Assembly: GCA_944324115.1 (NCBI GenBank)
Contig: CALUVB010000018.1
Coordinates: 1 to 49,312, forward strand
Reading direction: 5' to 3'
Length of the DNA stretch: 49,312 nucleotides
From: an uncultured Elusimicrobiales bacterium
GTDB lineage: Bacteria > Elusimicrobiota > Elusimicrobia > Elusimicrobiales > Elusimicrobiaceae
The notes beneath the pieces are model-generated. The model saw nothing but the letters and a program-made list of their open reading frames with translations, did not search any database and was not told the DNA's origin. Positions 9,061 through 16,934 of the stretch are shown in pieces. Each line of letters starts with the position of its first letter. Within the stretch, counting starts at the first letter, position 1. The translations under genes and the position numbers were made by a program.

Positions 9061-9915
9061 TTAATGTAAGCCAATTTTGCATTTATGGTCTTTTTCGTAT
9101 TCCTGTACGGCTTGCTTTTCCTCATTCTTATATTCGCTGGTACGGCGGATAAGTTCGTCAAAGTCTATCGTTCGGGCAGGGAACATCGGTCCATCTACAC
9201 ATGCAAAACGCACCTTGCCTTCCACCGTTACGCGGCAGCAGCCGCACATACCTGTGCCGTCTAGCATAATGGGATTTAAGCTGGCATAAGGTTCTATGCC
9301 CAGCTCCACCATAAGTTTGGAGGTGAATTTCATCATCGGTATCGGCCCAATGACAAAGCCGGCGTTTATTTTCTCCCCCGCCGTCACAATGCCTTTAAGC
9401 ACATCGGTCACCATGCCTTTTTGCCCGTAGGAGCCGTCATCGGTGCACGGCAGCGTAATGTCGGACACGCTTTTCATCTCTTCTTCCAAAATCACCAGTT
9501 CTTTGGTACGGGCCCCCAAAATGGAGATGACTTTGTTGCCGGCGGCTTTGAGCGCTTTGGCGATAGGATATACTTCCGCAATGCCTACCCCGCCTCCTAC
9601 AACCGCCACCGTGCCGTAATTTTGAATATCCACCGGCGTACCCAAAGGCCCCAGCACATTTAAAAACAAATCACCTTGTTTAAGTGAATTAAACATAAAC
9701 GTAGATTTACCGATAGACTGAATAATCACCGTAATCGTGCCCTTTTTGCTATCCCAGTCCACCAAGGTGACCGGAATCCGCTCCCCGTTTTCGGCTCCGC
9801 GCAGGATAACAAACTGCCCCGCTTTGGCAGACCGGGCTATAAGCGGTTTATAAAGGACAAATTTTACAACTACTTCATTTAATTGCTCTTTAAGTAAAAT
9901 TTCATTTTCGCGCAT
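9061..9915 (-). CDS. nfnA: NfnAB small subunit (FAD/NAD-binding, [2Fe-2S])
   Basis: A 284-residue ferredoxin-NADP reductase-like protein annotated in relatives as sulfide/dihydroorotate dehydrogenase-like FAD/NAD-binding subunit. An FAD-binding beta-barrel (about 1-95, with GERIPVTLVDW) is followed by an NAD-binding domain (VAVVGGGVGIAEVYPIAKAL, about residue 105). A [2Fe-2S] cluster region follows (DGTGMCGCCRV and FACVDGP, about 218-240). With the large subunit it forms the electron-bifurcating NADH-dependent ferredoxin:NADP+ oxidoreductase of anaerobes. The start ATG lies 2 bases after the nfnB stop, so the two are co-transcribed. A role as a GltB-less glutamate synthase subunit is the alternative, but the pair fits NfnAB best. 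Confidence 0.82.
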   Translation of the reverse strand: MRENEILLKEQLNEVVVKFVLYKPLIARSAKAGQFVILRGAENGERIPVTLVDWDSKKGTITVIIQSIGKSTFMFNSLKQGDLFLNVLGPLGTPVDIQNYGTVAVVGGGVGIAEVYPIAKALKAAGNKVISILGARTKELVILEEEMKSVSDITLPCTDDGSYGQKGMVTDVLKGIVTAGEKINAGFVIGPIPMMKFTSKLMVELGIEPYASLNPIMLDGTGMCGCCRVTVEGKVRFACVDGPMFPARTIDFDELIRRTSEYKNEEKQAVQEYEKDHKCKIGLH

Positions 9916-9916
9916 A

Positions 9917-11305
9917 TTATTTCCCCTTCAGATATTCATTAATCCGTTCTGCTGCGGCAATGCCGTCGTTCATCGCCAGCAATACCGTTGCTCCGCCGCG
10001 GATAATATCGCCTCCGGCATATACGCCGGGCAAAGAAGTTTCGCCCTTTTCATTTAAAGCAATCACGCCGCGCTCGGTCGTTTTAAGACCGGAAGTGGTT
10101 TTGGTAATCGTAGGATTGGGGCGCTGGCCGATGGCGGTAATGACGGTATCGGCCGGCTGCACAAAGTCCGAGCCCGGTATTTCCACGGGCCGGCGGCGGC
10201 CTTTTTCATCGGGTGCGCCCAGCTCGTTGCGCGTAAAGTGGATAGCGGTCACATGACCTTTTTCATCTTGCAAAATTTCTTTGGGCGTCACCAAATATTC
10301 AAATTGAATGCCTTCTTCCTGTGCATGTTCCACTTCCGCGGCGCGGGCGGGCATTTCTTCGCGGCTGCGGCGATAGGCAATCGTCACGCTCTGCGGCCCC
10401 AGACGCATAGCACAGCGGGCCGCGTCCATGGCGCTGTTTCCTCCGCCCAACACAATAACATGCTTGCCAGCCTGTATGGGGGTATCCGTTTGGGGAAACT
10501 TATAGGCTTGCATTAAATTGATGCGGGTCAAGAATTCATTTGCGCTGTATACACCCACTCCATTTTCGCCGGGAATACCCAGCATGGTGGGCAGGCCGGC
10601 TCCGGAACCGATATATACCGCATCATATTCTTTCAACAGCTCATCTACTTTTATCGTAGCACCTACCAAAACGTCTGTTTTGAATTGGACACCCATCGCT
10701 TGCACAGTTTCCACTTCTTTATTAATCACTTCACGCGGCAAACGGAAGGCAGGAATCCCATAACGCAATACCCCTCCGTACGCGTGCAAAGCTTCCAGCA
10801 CAGTGACCTCATGCCCAGCACGGCGAAGCTCCGCCGCGCAAGCCAAAGAAGACGGCCCCGAGCCGATACACACCACTTTTTTTCCAGTAGAAGCCGCCGG
10901 CACAGGCGGTTTTAAGGCACCTTGCGCGCGAGCGGTATCCGCGGCATAACGTTCCAAACCGCCGATATTGACCGCGCCGAACTTTGCTTTAAGCACACAA
11001 TGCCCCTCACAATGTTTTTCCTGCGGGCACACGCGGCCGCAAATGGCTGGCAGCAAGCTAGTTTTCATAATTTCAGAGGCGGCACCTCCCACGTCACCGG
11101 CTTTGATCAAAGCAATAAAATCGGGAATATGCACCCCCACCGGGCAAGCATTTTGACACGGATGCGTAGGGCAATGCAGACAACGGTCCGCTTCAGCCAA
11201 GGCTTCTTCTTTAGTAAAAGTTAGAGCCACTTCTTCAAAATTACGGCGCCGCACGGCGGGATCCTGCTGTTTGCCGTTATTGCGCGGGGCAGACGGGTTG
11301 GGCAT
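9917..11305 (-). CDS. nfnB: NfnAB large subunit (glutamate synthase small-subunit-like)
   Basis: A 462-residue NAD(P)H/FAD oxidoreductase. The N-terminus carries two cysteine clusters for [4Fe-4S] centres (C42, C45, C50, C54 and C89, C93, C99, C103). Two Rossmann folds follow: FAD binding at VVCIGSGPSSLACAAEL (about 143) and NADPH binding at VIVLGGGNSAMDAA (about 283). A second FAD contact is in the GVYAGGDIIRGGATV block near the end. It matches GltD/NfnL proteins. Next to nfnA it should catalyse flavin-based bifurcation between NADPH, NAD+ and ferredoxin, linking to the ferredoxin-dependent 2-oxoacid oxidoreductase at 30510-33133. A strong Shine-Dalgarno site (AGGAGG) precedes the ATG. Confidence 0.85.
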   Translation of the reverse strand: MPNPSAPRNNGKQQDPAVRRRNFEEVALTFTKEEALAEADRCLHCPTHPCQNACPVGVHIPDFIALIKAGDVGGAASEIMKTSLLPAICGRVCPQEKHCEGHCVLKAKFGAVNIGGLERYAADTARAQGALKPPVPAASTGKKVVCIGSGPSSLACAAELRRAGHEVTVLEALHAYGGVLRYGIPAFRLPREVINKEVETVQAMGVQFKTDVLVGATIKVDELLKEYDAVYIGSGAGLPTMLGIPGENGVGVYSANEFLTRINLMQAYKFPQTDTPIQAGKHVIVLGGGNSAMDAARCAMRLGPQSVTIAYRRSREEMPARAAEVEHAQEEGIQFEYLVTPKEILQDEKGHVTAIHFTRNELGAPDEKGRRRPVEIPGSDFVQPADTVITAIGQRPNPTITKTTSGLKTTERGVIALNEKGETSLPGVYAGGDIIRGGATVLLAMNDGIAAAERINEYLKGK

Positions 11306-11393
11306 AGAGAACCTCCTAATCTAAAAAACTACTGTCTCCAAAAGCGGCAGTGTGTTATATTTATTATAGTATATTGAAAAATGTGAATTTTGT

Positions 11394-11399
11394 TATAAA
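11394..11399 (+). promoter_or_regulatory. Extended -10 of the YtxH-like gene
   Basis: TGT-TATAAA is centred at 11391-11399 in the divergent 132-base spacer between nfnB and the YtxH gene. A minus-strand TATAAT at 11368-11363 is the likely -10 for nfnBA. Confidence 0.4.
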
Positions 11400-11437
11400 A
11401 TATATTTAATATATATCAATGTTTGGAGGGAGAGGTT

Positions 11438-11830
11438 ATGAGTGAGAGATGCAATTGCCACGCAGAAGGATTGGCTACTTTTATCTTGGGTGCGCTGGTA
11501 GGCGTAGCCGTGGGGGTGCTGATAGCGCCTGCTAAAGGGGAAACTACCCGCCGCAAACTCAAACGCTGGGCCGAAGACGCCTACGAAGAAGGCAAAGAAG
11601 AACTGGAAGAACACGCCCGCGAATTAAAAGAACGCGTCATGGGTCATGCGGAAGAAATAAAAGGGAAAATGGCGGATCACGCGCGCCTGGCCAAAGAACG
11701 CGCCAGCGAACTGAAAGAAAAGTTCTCCGCCAAAGCAGAAGAACTAAAACAACAGGCATTGGACAAAACCGAAGACTTGCGCGGCCGCGCGGCTGACGAG
11801 CTGGAAAAAGCAGCCAAAAAAATCCGTTGA
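11438..11830 (+). CDS. YtxH domain-containing protein
   Basis: A 130-residue small membrane protein. After a Cys/His-containing start (MSERCNCHAEG) comes one glycine-rich membrane segment (about 12-34, ILGALVGVAVGVLIAPAKG), the hallmark of YtxH proteins. A long, highly charged amphipathic helix rich in Ala, Glu and Lys follows to the end, probably coiled coil and LEA/apolipoprotein-like. Members are often stress-related, but the function is poorly defined. A very strong Shine-Dalgarno site (GGAGGGAGAGG) fixes the start; the longer frame begins with a TTG inside that site and is not preferred. It is a single-gene unit ending at a terminator. Confidence 0.85.
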   Translation: MSERCNCHAEGLATFILGALVGVAVGVLIAPAKGETTRRKLKRWAEDAYEEGKEELEEHARELKERVMGHAEEIKGKMADHARLAKERASELKEKFSAKAEELKQQALDKTEDLRGRAADELEKAAKKIR

Positions 11831-11845
11831 TTTGCTTTAACCCAG

Positions 11846-11871
11846 AAACCCCGCTTTTAAAAGCGGGGTTT
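11846..11871. terminator. Bidirectional terminator between YtxH gene and pilin C
   Basis: An 11-bp stem AAACCCCGCTT (11846-11856) with AAGCGGGGTTT (11861-11871) and a TTAA loop. It is shared by the convergent YtxH gene and the pilin C pseudogene. Confidence 0.88.
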
Positions 11872-11928
11872 TTCATGGATTGTACAGCAATATACTCCTT
11901 TTTCAAGCCCAAAGGCCGGCTATTCTAC

Positions 11929-12539
11929 TCAATGCAGTCTATAAATCGCACCATTTTCCTCATTTTCAGAAAACAACACGCCTCCTTGGCTTAAACATAT
12001 TTTTTTGCCGCGGTCGTCTCTGCGCAAAGCCCGACACTCTCTTGTTCCGGCACGTGCGTGCGCATCTAAATATACGAGACATACGCCACCCCTGCCGGGC
12101 CATACTCACTGATAATGGCCCCGCCGATGTTCATGTCTGAAACACCCTGAATGGTAATGTTCCAATCTCCATTACGAATATAACCGGGAGTGTCCGTATC
12201 AGAGAAACCTGGCAAGGAAATATCCAACTCGCTCCAATCCCGCGTATACTTTCCATTGGCCATATAATAAATTTCTTCCGCATTTTTCACAGTAGTCACA
12301 AAAGTGATCAGCTGGCTATAGCGCGCCTTATCTACGGCAGTCTGATATTGTGGCAGCGCAACAGCCGCCAAGATACCAATAATCAGCACCACCACCAACA
12401 ATTCTATCAACGTAAACCCCCGCACCGCCACAGAACGGGGATAGTATTTGTTTGGAATCGAAATCTGTTTTAAGCGGCCTATTTTCCCCACAGTGCAGAG
12501 AGAAAGAATGAGAATAGTTTTTTGATAAATTTTATTCAT
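11929..12539 (-). pseudogene. Pilin C, frameshifted type IV pilin-like gene
   Basis: The gene starts at the ATG at 12539 with leader MNKIYQK (41 residues), then [25 protein letters not shown] and a pilin body containing [17 protein letters not shown]. The frame stops at 12066 after AGVAYVSYI. Moving the frame at TATATTT (about 12070-12076) restores a continuous reading to a stop at 11929. That part has the expected cysteine pair (REC..KKICLSQGGV) and the ending FSENEENGAIYRLH, closely matching pilin B ([14 protein letters not shown]). The total span of 611 bases is two more than a whole number of codons, consistent with a 2-base TA/AT insertion. The truncated product would lack its disulfide loop. 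A sequencing error is possible. Confidence 0.85.
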
Positions 12540-12572
12540 ACTAAAATGTATCAAAAAAAAAAAATGAGTCAA
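12518..12572 (-). promoter_or_regulatory. T-tract palindromic start module of pilin C
   Basis: Minus strand: TTGACT (12572-12567), CA, 12 T (12564-12553), GATACATTTTA, GT, ATG at 12539. The arms TTTTTTGATAAATTTTA and TAAAATGTATCAAAAAA differ at one position. The -10 to ATG distance is 5 rather than 6. Confidence 0.55.
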
Positions 12573-12790
12573 ACGCTCCCCTCCTGAGCAGGCTATTCTG
12601 TTTCTCTATGGATATATGCCAAATCACAAACAGGGGTTCTTTATGCACAAAGTACGCAAAATATAATCCGTCATCTGGTATATCTTAAGCTAAAAAAACC
12701 GCCATTAGGAAAACAGGAAAATATAATATTGATGCTTTTAGCAAGCTCACCGTGAATATACCTAGCCTATGGCAGAACATCGGTATAAAA
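12573..12790. other. AT-rich spacer between pilins C and D
   Basis: With the pilin C start module, about 300 bases lie between pilins C and D. I see no gene, RNA signature or repeat in this part. Confidence 0.5.
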
Positions 12791-12814
12791 ATGCCCCGCC
12801 ATTAGGCGGGGCAT
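12791..12814 (-). terminator. Terminator of pilin D
   Basis: A 10-bp stem ATGCCCCGCC/GGCGGGGCAT with a 4-base loop. On the minus strand it is followed by TTTTTATA. Confidence 0.85.
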
Positions 12815-12844
12815 ATAATAAGTTGCATATCACTCAACAGTCTA

Positions 12845-13453
12845 TCAATAGCCCCAGCTCCAATACGTGTCTGTTTTAGAAGTAGGTTCCGTTTTGCCTG
12901 TCTCTATACGGCACACCTGCATTCCTACTGAATTATTAGGAGTAGCCGTACAAGATCTTTTCGCCACTGTCAAAGTAAAAATAGCCACATCGGGAATTGA
13001 GCATTGAAGAGAACCCAAAGCATAGGAACGGATATAACAGCTTCCCCAATTATACTTTGCATATTGAGTCTGTCCGAATTCTCCATCTACTTGTGTTAAT
13101 TCTTTAGGAACCGGAATAGAGATATCTAATTCATCAAAATCAGCAGGCCAAACGCCATTGTTCCAATAATAACGTTGCATAGACTGAAATATAGAAGTGC
13201 CCAACACCACCGCCTGTTGGTAGCGCGTGCGGGCCACCGCCACCTGATATTTAGGCAGCGCAACAGCCGCCAAAATGCCGATAATCAGCACTACCACCAA
13301 CAGTTCTATTAACGTAAACCCCCGCGCAGCCACAGGCTGGGCTGCATATATCGGGCAGCATTTGTTTGGAATCAAAATCTGTTTTAAGCGGCCTATTTTC
13401 CCTTCTGCAAGAAGATACAGAATAAGAATAGTTTTTTGATAAATTTTGTTCAT
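12845..13453 (-). CDS. Type IV pilin-like protein, pilin D
   Basis: A 202-residue prepilin with a 45-residue leader (MNKIYQK followed by a basic and hydrophobic stretch) ending [29 protein letters not shown] follows. The body (VAVARTRYQQAVVLGTSIFQSM..YYWNNGVWPADFDELDI) is unlike that of pilin C, although the leaders of C and D are nearly the same. A C-terminal cysteine pair (RSC..QVCRIE) and a serine/threonine-rich tail close the protein. The start ATG lies in the centre of a perfect palindrome, without a Shine-Dalgarno site. It is a single gene with its own terminator. Confidence 0.9.
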   Translation of the reverse strand: MNKIYQKTILILYLLAEGKIGRLKQILIPNKCCPIYAAQPVAARGFTLIELLVVVLIIGILAAVALPKYQVAVARTRYQQAVVLGTSIFQSMQRYYWNNGVWPADFDELDISIPVPKELTQVDGEFGQTQYAKYNWGSCYIRSYALGSLQCSIPDVAIFTLTVAKRSCTATPNNSVGMQVCRIETGKTEPTSKTDTYWSWGY

Positions 13454-13487
13454 AGACAAAATTTATCAAAAAAAAAAAACGAGTCAA
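13432..13487 (-). promoter_or_regulatory. T-tract palindromic start module of pilin D
   Basis: Minus strand: TTGACT (13487-13482), CG, 12 T (13479-13468), GATAAATTTTG, TCT, ATG at 13453. The 17-bp arms TTTTTTGATAAATTTTG and CAAAATTTATCAAAAAA are perfect (13432-13448 and 13457-13473). This is the best -35 match of the set, with a 16-base spacer to TAAATT. Confidence 0.68.
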
Positions 13488-13621
13488 GCGCTTCTAAATC
13501 AGTCAGCCAAAACCCCAATCCCAGATCACCAGCCGACCTTCCTAAGCGCAACCCAACTATTTGGATAAAGAGCCGATAATTGCTTTGCTCGGCCTGGCAA
13601 GCATTTGGCAGCACAAACAAA

Positions 13622-13648
13622 CAGCCCCTGTTTAGAAACAAGGGGCTG
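13622..13648 (-). terminator. Terminator of the gatC-gatA-nudix operon
   Basis: CAGCCCCT pairs with AGGGGCTG, extended by GTTT/AAAC with one bulge. The minus-strand tail is TTTGTTTGT. Confidence 0.8.
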
Positions 13649-13668
13649 CACCGGTTCTTTACTAAAAA

Positions 13669-14118
13669 CTAAGCGGCGTCTTCCGTCTCTGGATTTTCCG
13701 CCGGTTCCATATGCAATGAGGACATCAGCATATCCACCAAGCGTATATCGCTGGGATACTGCACCAATTCCCGCGCTTTAGCCAAAGATACCCAGCGTAT
13801 AGCAATAATCTCAGACGCATCATGCCGGCCGATGCGCCCCAACTTTTTCATCAGATACCACTGCACCATTTTCTTAACATAGTTGCCTTGGAAAGTGAAC
13901 GCGTATTTTACACGTATCATCGGCCGAATAATAACCGCCTTATATCCCGTTTCTTCCAACACTTCGCGCAAAGCGGCCTGCCGGGGCGTTTCCCCGGCCT
14001 CAATATGCCCTTTGGGAAATGTCCAGATTTTTTTGCCTTTCATGTTCTTGACTTGCACCAACAGCACTTTCCGCCCGTCAAGAATCACACCGCCGCACGA
14101 AAATTCAGAAACAATCAT
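13669..14118 (-). CDS. Nudix hydrolase
   Basis: A 149-residue Nudix protein. The complete box G-x5-E-x7-R-E-U-x-E-E-x-G-U is present at residues 37-59 (GHIEAGE..REVLEETGY). It should hydrolyse a nucleoside diphosphate linked to another moiety. The layout (SCGGVIL near the N-terminus, WTFPKGHIE) resembles diadenosine polyphosphate hydrolase or NUDT2-like members; the substrate cannot be settled from sequence. The start overlaps the gatA stop by 4 bases (ATGA), so it is translated with gatCA. A Glu-rich C-terminal tail (PAENPETEDAA) lies beyond the domain. Confidence 0.88.
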   Translation of the reverse strand: MIVSEFSCGGVILDGRKVLLVQVKNMKGKKIWTFPKGHIEAGETPRQAALREVLEETGYKAVIIRPMIRVKYAFTFQGNYVKKMVQWYLMKKLGRIGRHDASEIIAIRWVSLAKARELVQYPSDIRLVDMLMSSLHMEPAENPETEDAA

Positions 14119-15530
14119 AACGCCTTCTCAAAATGATACGCCGCATTAAGGATTTTTTCTTCCTGCAAAATGGGGCCGTAAAATTGCAATCCCACCGGCA
14201 GGCCCTGCTTATCATTACCGCACGGCACACTAATGCCGGCCAATCCGCCGATATTGCCCTGGCAAGTATACAAATCCGCCAAATAAACCGCCAGCGGATT
14301 ATCTTTATGCGCTCCCAATGTAAACGCCGTAGTGGGTGAAGTAGGAGTTAAAATCACATCTACTTTTTTGAAAGCTGCAGAAAAATCTTGCTTAATTAAC
14401 TCACGCACTTTGACCGCCTGCAAGTAGCACGCTTTATAATTTTCCGCGCGCAAAGCAGTAGAGCCGATGATAATGCGTTTTTTCACTTCCAATCCAAACG
14501 GCGCCCGGTCCAGCTCATACTGCTCTGTCAAATCTTTGGCGTTCTTGTCATTATACCCATAACGTATGCCGTCAAAACGAGCCAAATTAGAGCTGGCCTC
14601 TGCACTGGTAATAATATAATAACACGGGGCCGAATATTTAGCGTGGGGCAAATCCACCGCCACCAACTCCGCCCCCAATTGTTTTAATTTTTCCGCCGCC
14701 GCTTCTATTTTTTCTTTTACCTCTTGCCCCAAATTGTCTAAAAATCCGTTGGGCATACCCACTTTTAAACCGCGTATATCCGCCGTAAAAGAACGGCTGA
14801 AAGCCGGCACCGGTTCTTCCAGCGAGGTGGAATCATTCTTATCGCGCCCGCATAACACTTCCAACATCAAGGCCGCGCTTTTTACATCAGCAGCCAGTAC
14901 GCCCACTTGGTCCGCACCGGAAGAAAAAGCCACCACCCCGTAACGGGAAATACGCCCATAGCCCGGCTTAATACCTACAATGCCGCAAAAAGAAGCAGGC
15001 TGCCGCACCGAACCGCCGGTATCCGTTCCCAAAGCGGCCGGCACCATACCCGCCGCCACCGCCGCGGCACTGCCGCCGCTGCTGCCGCCGGGCACACGGT
15101 CAAAATCCACCGGATTATGCGCCGGCCCATAAATAGAAGTCTGGTTGCTGCTGCCCATGGCAAACTCGTCCATATTGGTACGGCCTACGATTACGGCATC
15201 GGCCGCCATTAATTTTTCCACCACAGTGGCATTATAGGGAGCCACATAATTTGCCAACATTTTGGAGCAGCAGGTAGCCTTATGCCCCTTATAGAGGATA
15301 TTATCTTTTATCCCCACCGTCACACCCGCCAGAGGGCCCAGTTTCTCCCCTTTGGCCAAACGGGCATCTATTTCTTCTGCGCGTTTTAATGCTTCCTCAG
15401 GCCACACTTCCACAAAGGCATTAATTTGCGGATTTAATTCTTTAATTTTACGCAAAGATTCCAGCACCGCTTCTCGCGCGCTCAATGTACCATTACGTAC
15501 CGCTTCAGCAATATCAAAAACTGTTCTCAT
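14115..15530 (-). CDS. gatA: Asp-tRNA(Asn)/Glu-tRNA(Gln) amidotransferase subunit A
   Basis: A 471-residue amidase-signature enzyme that releases ammonia from glutamine for the transamidation of mischarged Glu-tRNA(Gln) or Asp-tRNA(Asn). The catalytic Ser-cisSer-Lys triad is complete: K75 (GIKDN), S150 (GGSSGGS) and S174 (TGGSVRQP), with the spacing of characterised GatA proteins. The ATG at 15530 overlaps the gatC stop (TGATG) and has AGGTG upstream; the longer frame from 15557 lies inside gatC. gatB is not in this window and must be elsewhere. Confidence 0.95.
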   Translation of the reverse strand: MRTVFDIAEAVRNGTLSAREAVLESLRKIKELNPQINAFVEVWPEEALKRAEEIDARLAKGEKLGPLAGVTVGIKDNILYKGHKATCCSKMLANYVAPYNATVVEKLMAADAVIVGRTNMDEFAMGSSNQTSIYGPAHNPVDFDRVPGGSSGGSAAAVAAGMVPAALGTDTGGSVRQPASFCGIVGIKPGYGRISRYGVVAFSSGADQVGVLAADVKSAALMLEVLCGRDKNDSTSLEEPVPAFSRSFTADIRGLKVGMPNGFLDNLGQEVKEKIEAAAEKLKQLGAELVAVDLPHAKYSAPCYYIITSAEASSNLARFDGIRYGYNDKNAKDLTEQYELDRAPFGLEVKKRIIIGSTALRAENYKACYLQAVKVRELIKQDFSAAFKKVDVILTPTSPTTAFTLGAHKDNPLAVYLADLYTCQGNIGGLAGISVPCGNDKQGLPVGLQFYGPILQEEKILNAAYHFEKAL

Positions 15531-15811
15531 CACAGCACCTTTTTTACTTTGACACAATGATCTTTTTGGTCGCTGAACTGGCCGACCAATGTTTGGGCCA
15601 GGGATTCATCTGTTACGGGCGTATCCGGGCGCAAATAAGCGGCGCGAATGGCCGCACTTTCTTTCACCGCACTCGTATCTACGGCAGAAAGCTGCTCCAC
15701 CCACGCGAATAACTCTTTCATTTGGTCTTCATACAAAGCCGTTTCCGCAGGGGTAAGGCGTATTTTCGCCATACGCGCACAACGGGCGGCATTATCTTTT
15801 TCTAATATCAT
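15530..15811 (-). CDS. gatC: Asp-tRNA(Asn)/Glu-tRNA(Gln) amidotransferase subunit C
   Basis: A 93-residue GatC, the small subunit that wraps around and stabilises GatA in the GatCAB complex. The family pattern is visible: CARMAKIRLTPAETALYEDQMKEL at the N-terminus, the VEQLSAVDTSAV helix end, and the LRPDTP segment. The length is normal. A GGGAG Shine-Dalgarno site lies about 10 bases before the ATG. It is the first gene of gatC-gatA-nudix, with one-base overlap to gatA. Confidence 0.92.
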   Translation of the reverse strand: MILEKDNAARCARMAKIRLTPAETALYEDQMKELFAWVEQLSAVDTSAVKESAAIRAAYLRPDTPVTDESLAQTLVGQFSDQKDHCVKVKKVL

Positions 15812-15917
15812 TTTAAAGGGCTCCCTTGAAAATACATTTTATATAATAATGGAGAAGTTGACTATACCACCCATTTTATTTAGCACAAAACCAATCAATT
15901 TTCTGAAAGGAGAGAAA

Positions 15918-16274
15918 ATGGCACAAAACGAACAAACTGCCCAAACAGAATCCCCAAAAATATCCAACCGCCCCCAAGGGACTTTGACGGAAAAAGCCCC
16001 TATCAATACCCATTTTACCTTGGCTATAGTGGCGGTGTGTTTTTCTTGTTTGTCGGGTTTTGTAACTATTGCCCTAGGGTTGGCAGCTTTAATTTTTTCT
16101 TTGCGGGCACAAGACCAACTGTCCAAAAAACAAACCCAGGAGGCTGCCGACACCGCGTGGTGGGCGGGATTGTTTGGTTGGCTGACGGTTATCATTTCCC
16201 TGTTCCCCATTTTAGTGTTTATTTTTTTCGGCGGAGCCATACTGGCTGCGTTGGGGGCACTGCTCAGTTTGTAG
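15918..16274 (+). CDS. CD225/dispanin-like small membrane protein
   Basis: A 118-residue protein with a polar N-terminal tail (about 1-30) and two or three membrane segments. The core is NTHFTLAIVAVCFSCLSGFV, then GLAALIFSLRAQDQL..KKQTQEAADTAWWAGLFGWLT. This matches the CD225 (dispanin) pattern of a re-entrant helix, a short cytoplasmic loop with a charged A-x-x-x-A/W motif and a second helix. The function in bacteria is unknown. The start at 15918 is fixed by AAAGGAGAG; the upstream frame extension overlaps gatC. The 3' 45 bases of this gene recur at 17556-17600 as a remnant of a duplication. Confidence 0.78.
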   Translation: MAQNEQTAQTESPKISNRPQGTLTEKAPINTHFTLAIVAVCFSCLSGFVTIALGLAALIFSLRAQDQLSKKQTQEAADTAWWAGLFGWLTVIISLFPILVFIFFGGAILAALGALLSL

Positions 16275-16278
16275 TTTA

Positions 16279-16305
16279 AAATCCCCCGGCATAACCGGGG
16301 GATTT
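16279..16305. terminator. Bidirectional terminator between CD225 gene and pilin E
   Basis: An 11-bp stem AAATCCCCCGG/CCGGGGGATTT with a 5-base loop. A slightly diverged copy lies at 17606-17630. Confidence 0.88.
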
Positions 16306-16306
16306 T

Positions 16307-16840
16307 TTATTTGGGAATACGATAAATCTTATTTCCTGTGTCAGTCGTTCCGCCTGAATCCGAGCCGCCCCAACTTTTACATAAATACTCTCCCATTTCA
16401 TTTTTTGCAACACATTGGTCAAAAGCCGAGACTTGCAACAGCCGTTGATAGATTGCACCGATATCGCTCCCACTGCCGTCAATGCGCCAGCCTCCTTCCG
16501 GGCCGCCAATGCCATAATAAGTCCCATCGGGATAATACATGATGGAAGATGAAAGGCTGCCCCCGGGCGGCAATTGAATTGATAAAAGACTGAAATCAGC
16601 GGTATACGTTCCGTTTTCCATAAAATAAAGCTTTTCTGCATTTTCAATGCTTTTAGTGACTAATACCATTTCTGCAAAGCGGCTCTTTGCCACCGCTCTC
16701 TGATATTGCGGCAAGGCAACCGCCGCCAAGATGCCGATAATCAGCACCACGACTAACAATTCTATCAGCGTAAAACCGCGGGATTGGCTCTTTGCGAGAA
16801 TTTGATTTGTAAGTTTGGGTTTTTAATAAATTTTGTGCAT
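16307..16840 (-). pseudogene. Pilin E, type IV pilin-like gene with stop at codon 6
   Basis: From the conserved ATG at 16840 the frame reads M-H-K-I-Y then TAA (16825-16823), where every other copy has CAA. Beyond the stop the same frame is open and reads through [26 protein letters not shown], a full pilin body with the cysteine pair (FDQC..EYLCKSWGG), and IYRIPK to a stop at 16307. No ATG, GTG or TTG lies between the stop and the cleavage glycine. The next possible start is a TTG inside the hydrophobic helix (16759), which would lack the prepilin cleavage site. The product is therefore probably not made. The body is a close paralogue of pilin G. The upstream palindrome arm is also degraded. 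Confidence 0.87.
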
Positions 16841-16874
16841 AATAAAAATTAAAAAAAAAAAAAAAACAATGCAA
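16823..16874 (-). promoter_or_regulatory. Degenerate T-tract start module of pilin E
   Basis: Minus strand: TTGCAT (16874-16869), TG, 16 T (16866-16851), AATTTTTATT, ATG. The distance from -35 to ATG is still 28 bases, as in the intact copies, but GATAAATTTTG is lost and the palindrome no longer pairs. Confidence 0.5.
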
Positions 16875-16934
16875 GGCTTTTAAAATCAGCAGGAAATCAT
16901 TCAAAAAACCGCCATGTAAAGGAAGGCCTTTACT

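Noticed and set aside
12066-12539. Pilin C as an intact short pilin ending at 12066
   Set aside because: The missing C-terminus, with its cysteine pair, is present downstream in another frame, so the gene is frameshifted.
13438-13487. Starts of pilins at upstream TTG codons or in overlapping frames beginning in the T tract
   Set aside because: They would translate the T tract as Phe/Leu runs, or add two residues before the conserved M-N/S-K-I-Y-Q-K. The ATG in the palindrome is common to all copies.
16307-16759. Pilin E as an intact 150-residue protein starting at 16759
   Set aside because: That TTG lies inside the hydrophobic helix, so the product would lack the prepilin leader and cleavage site.
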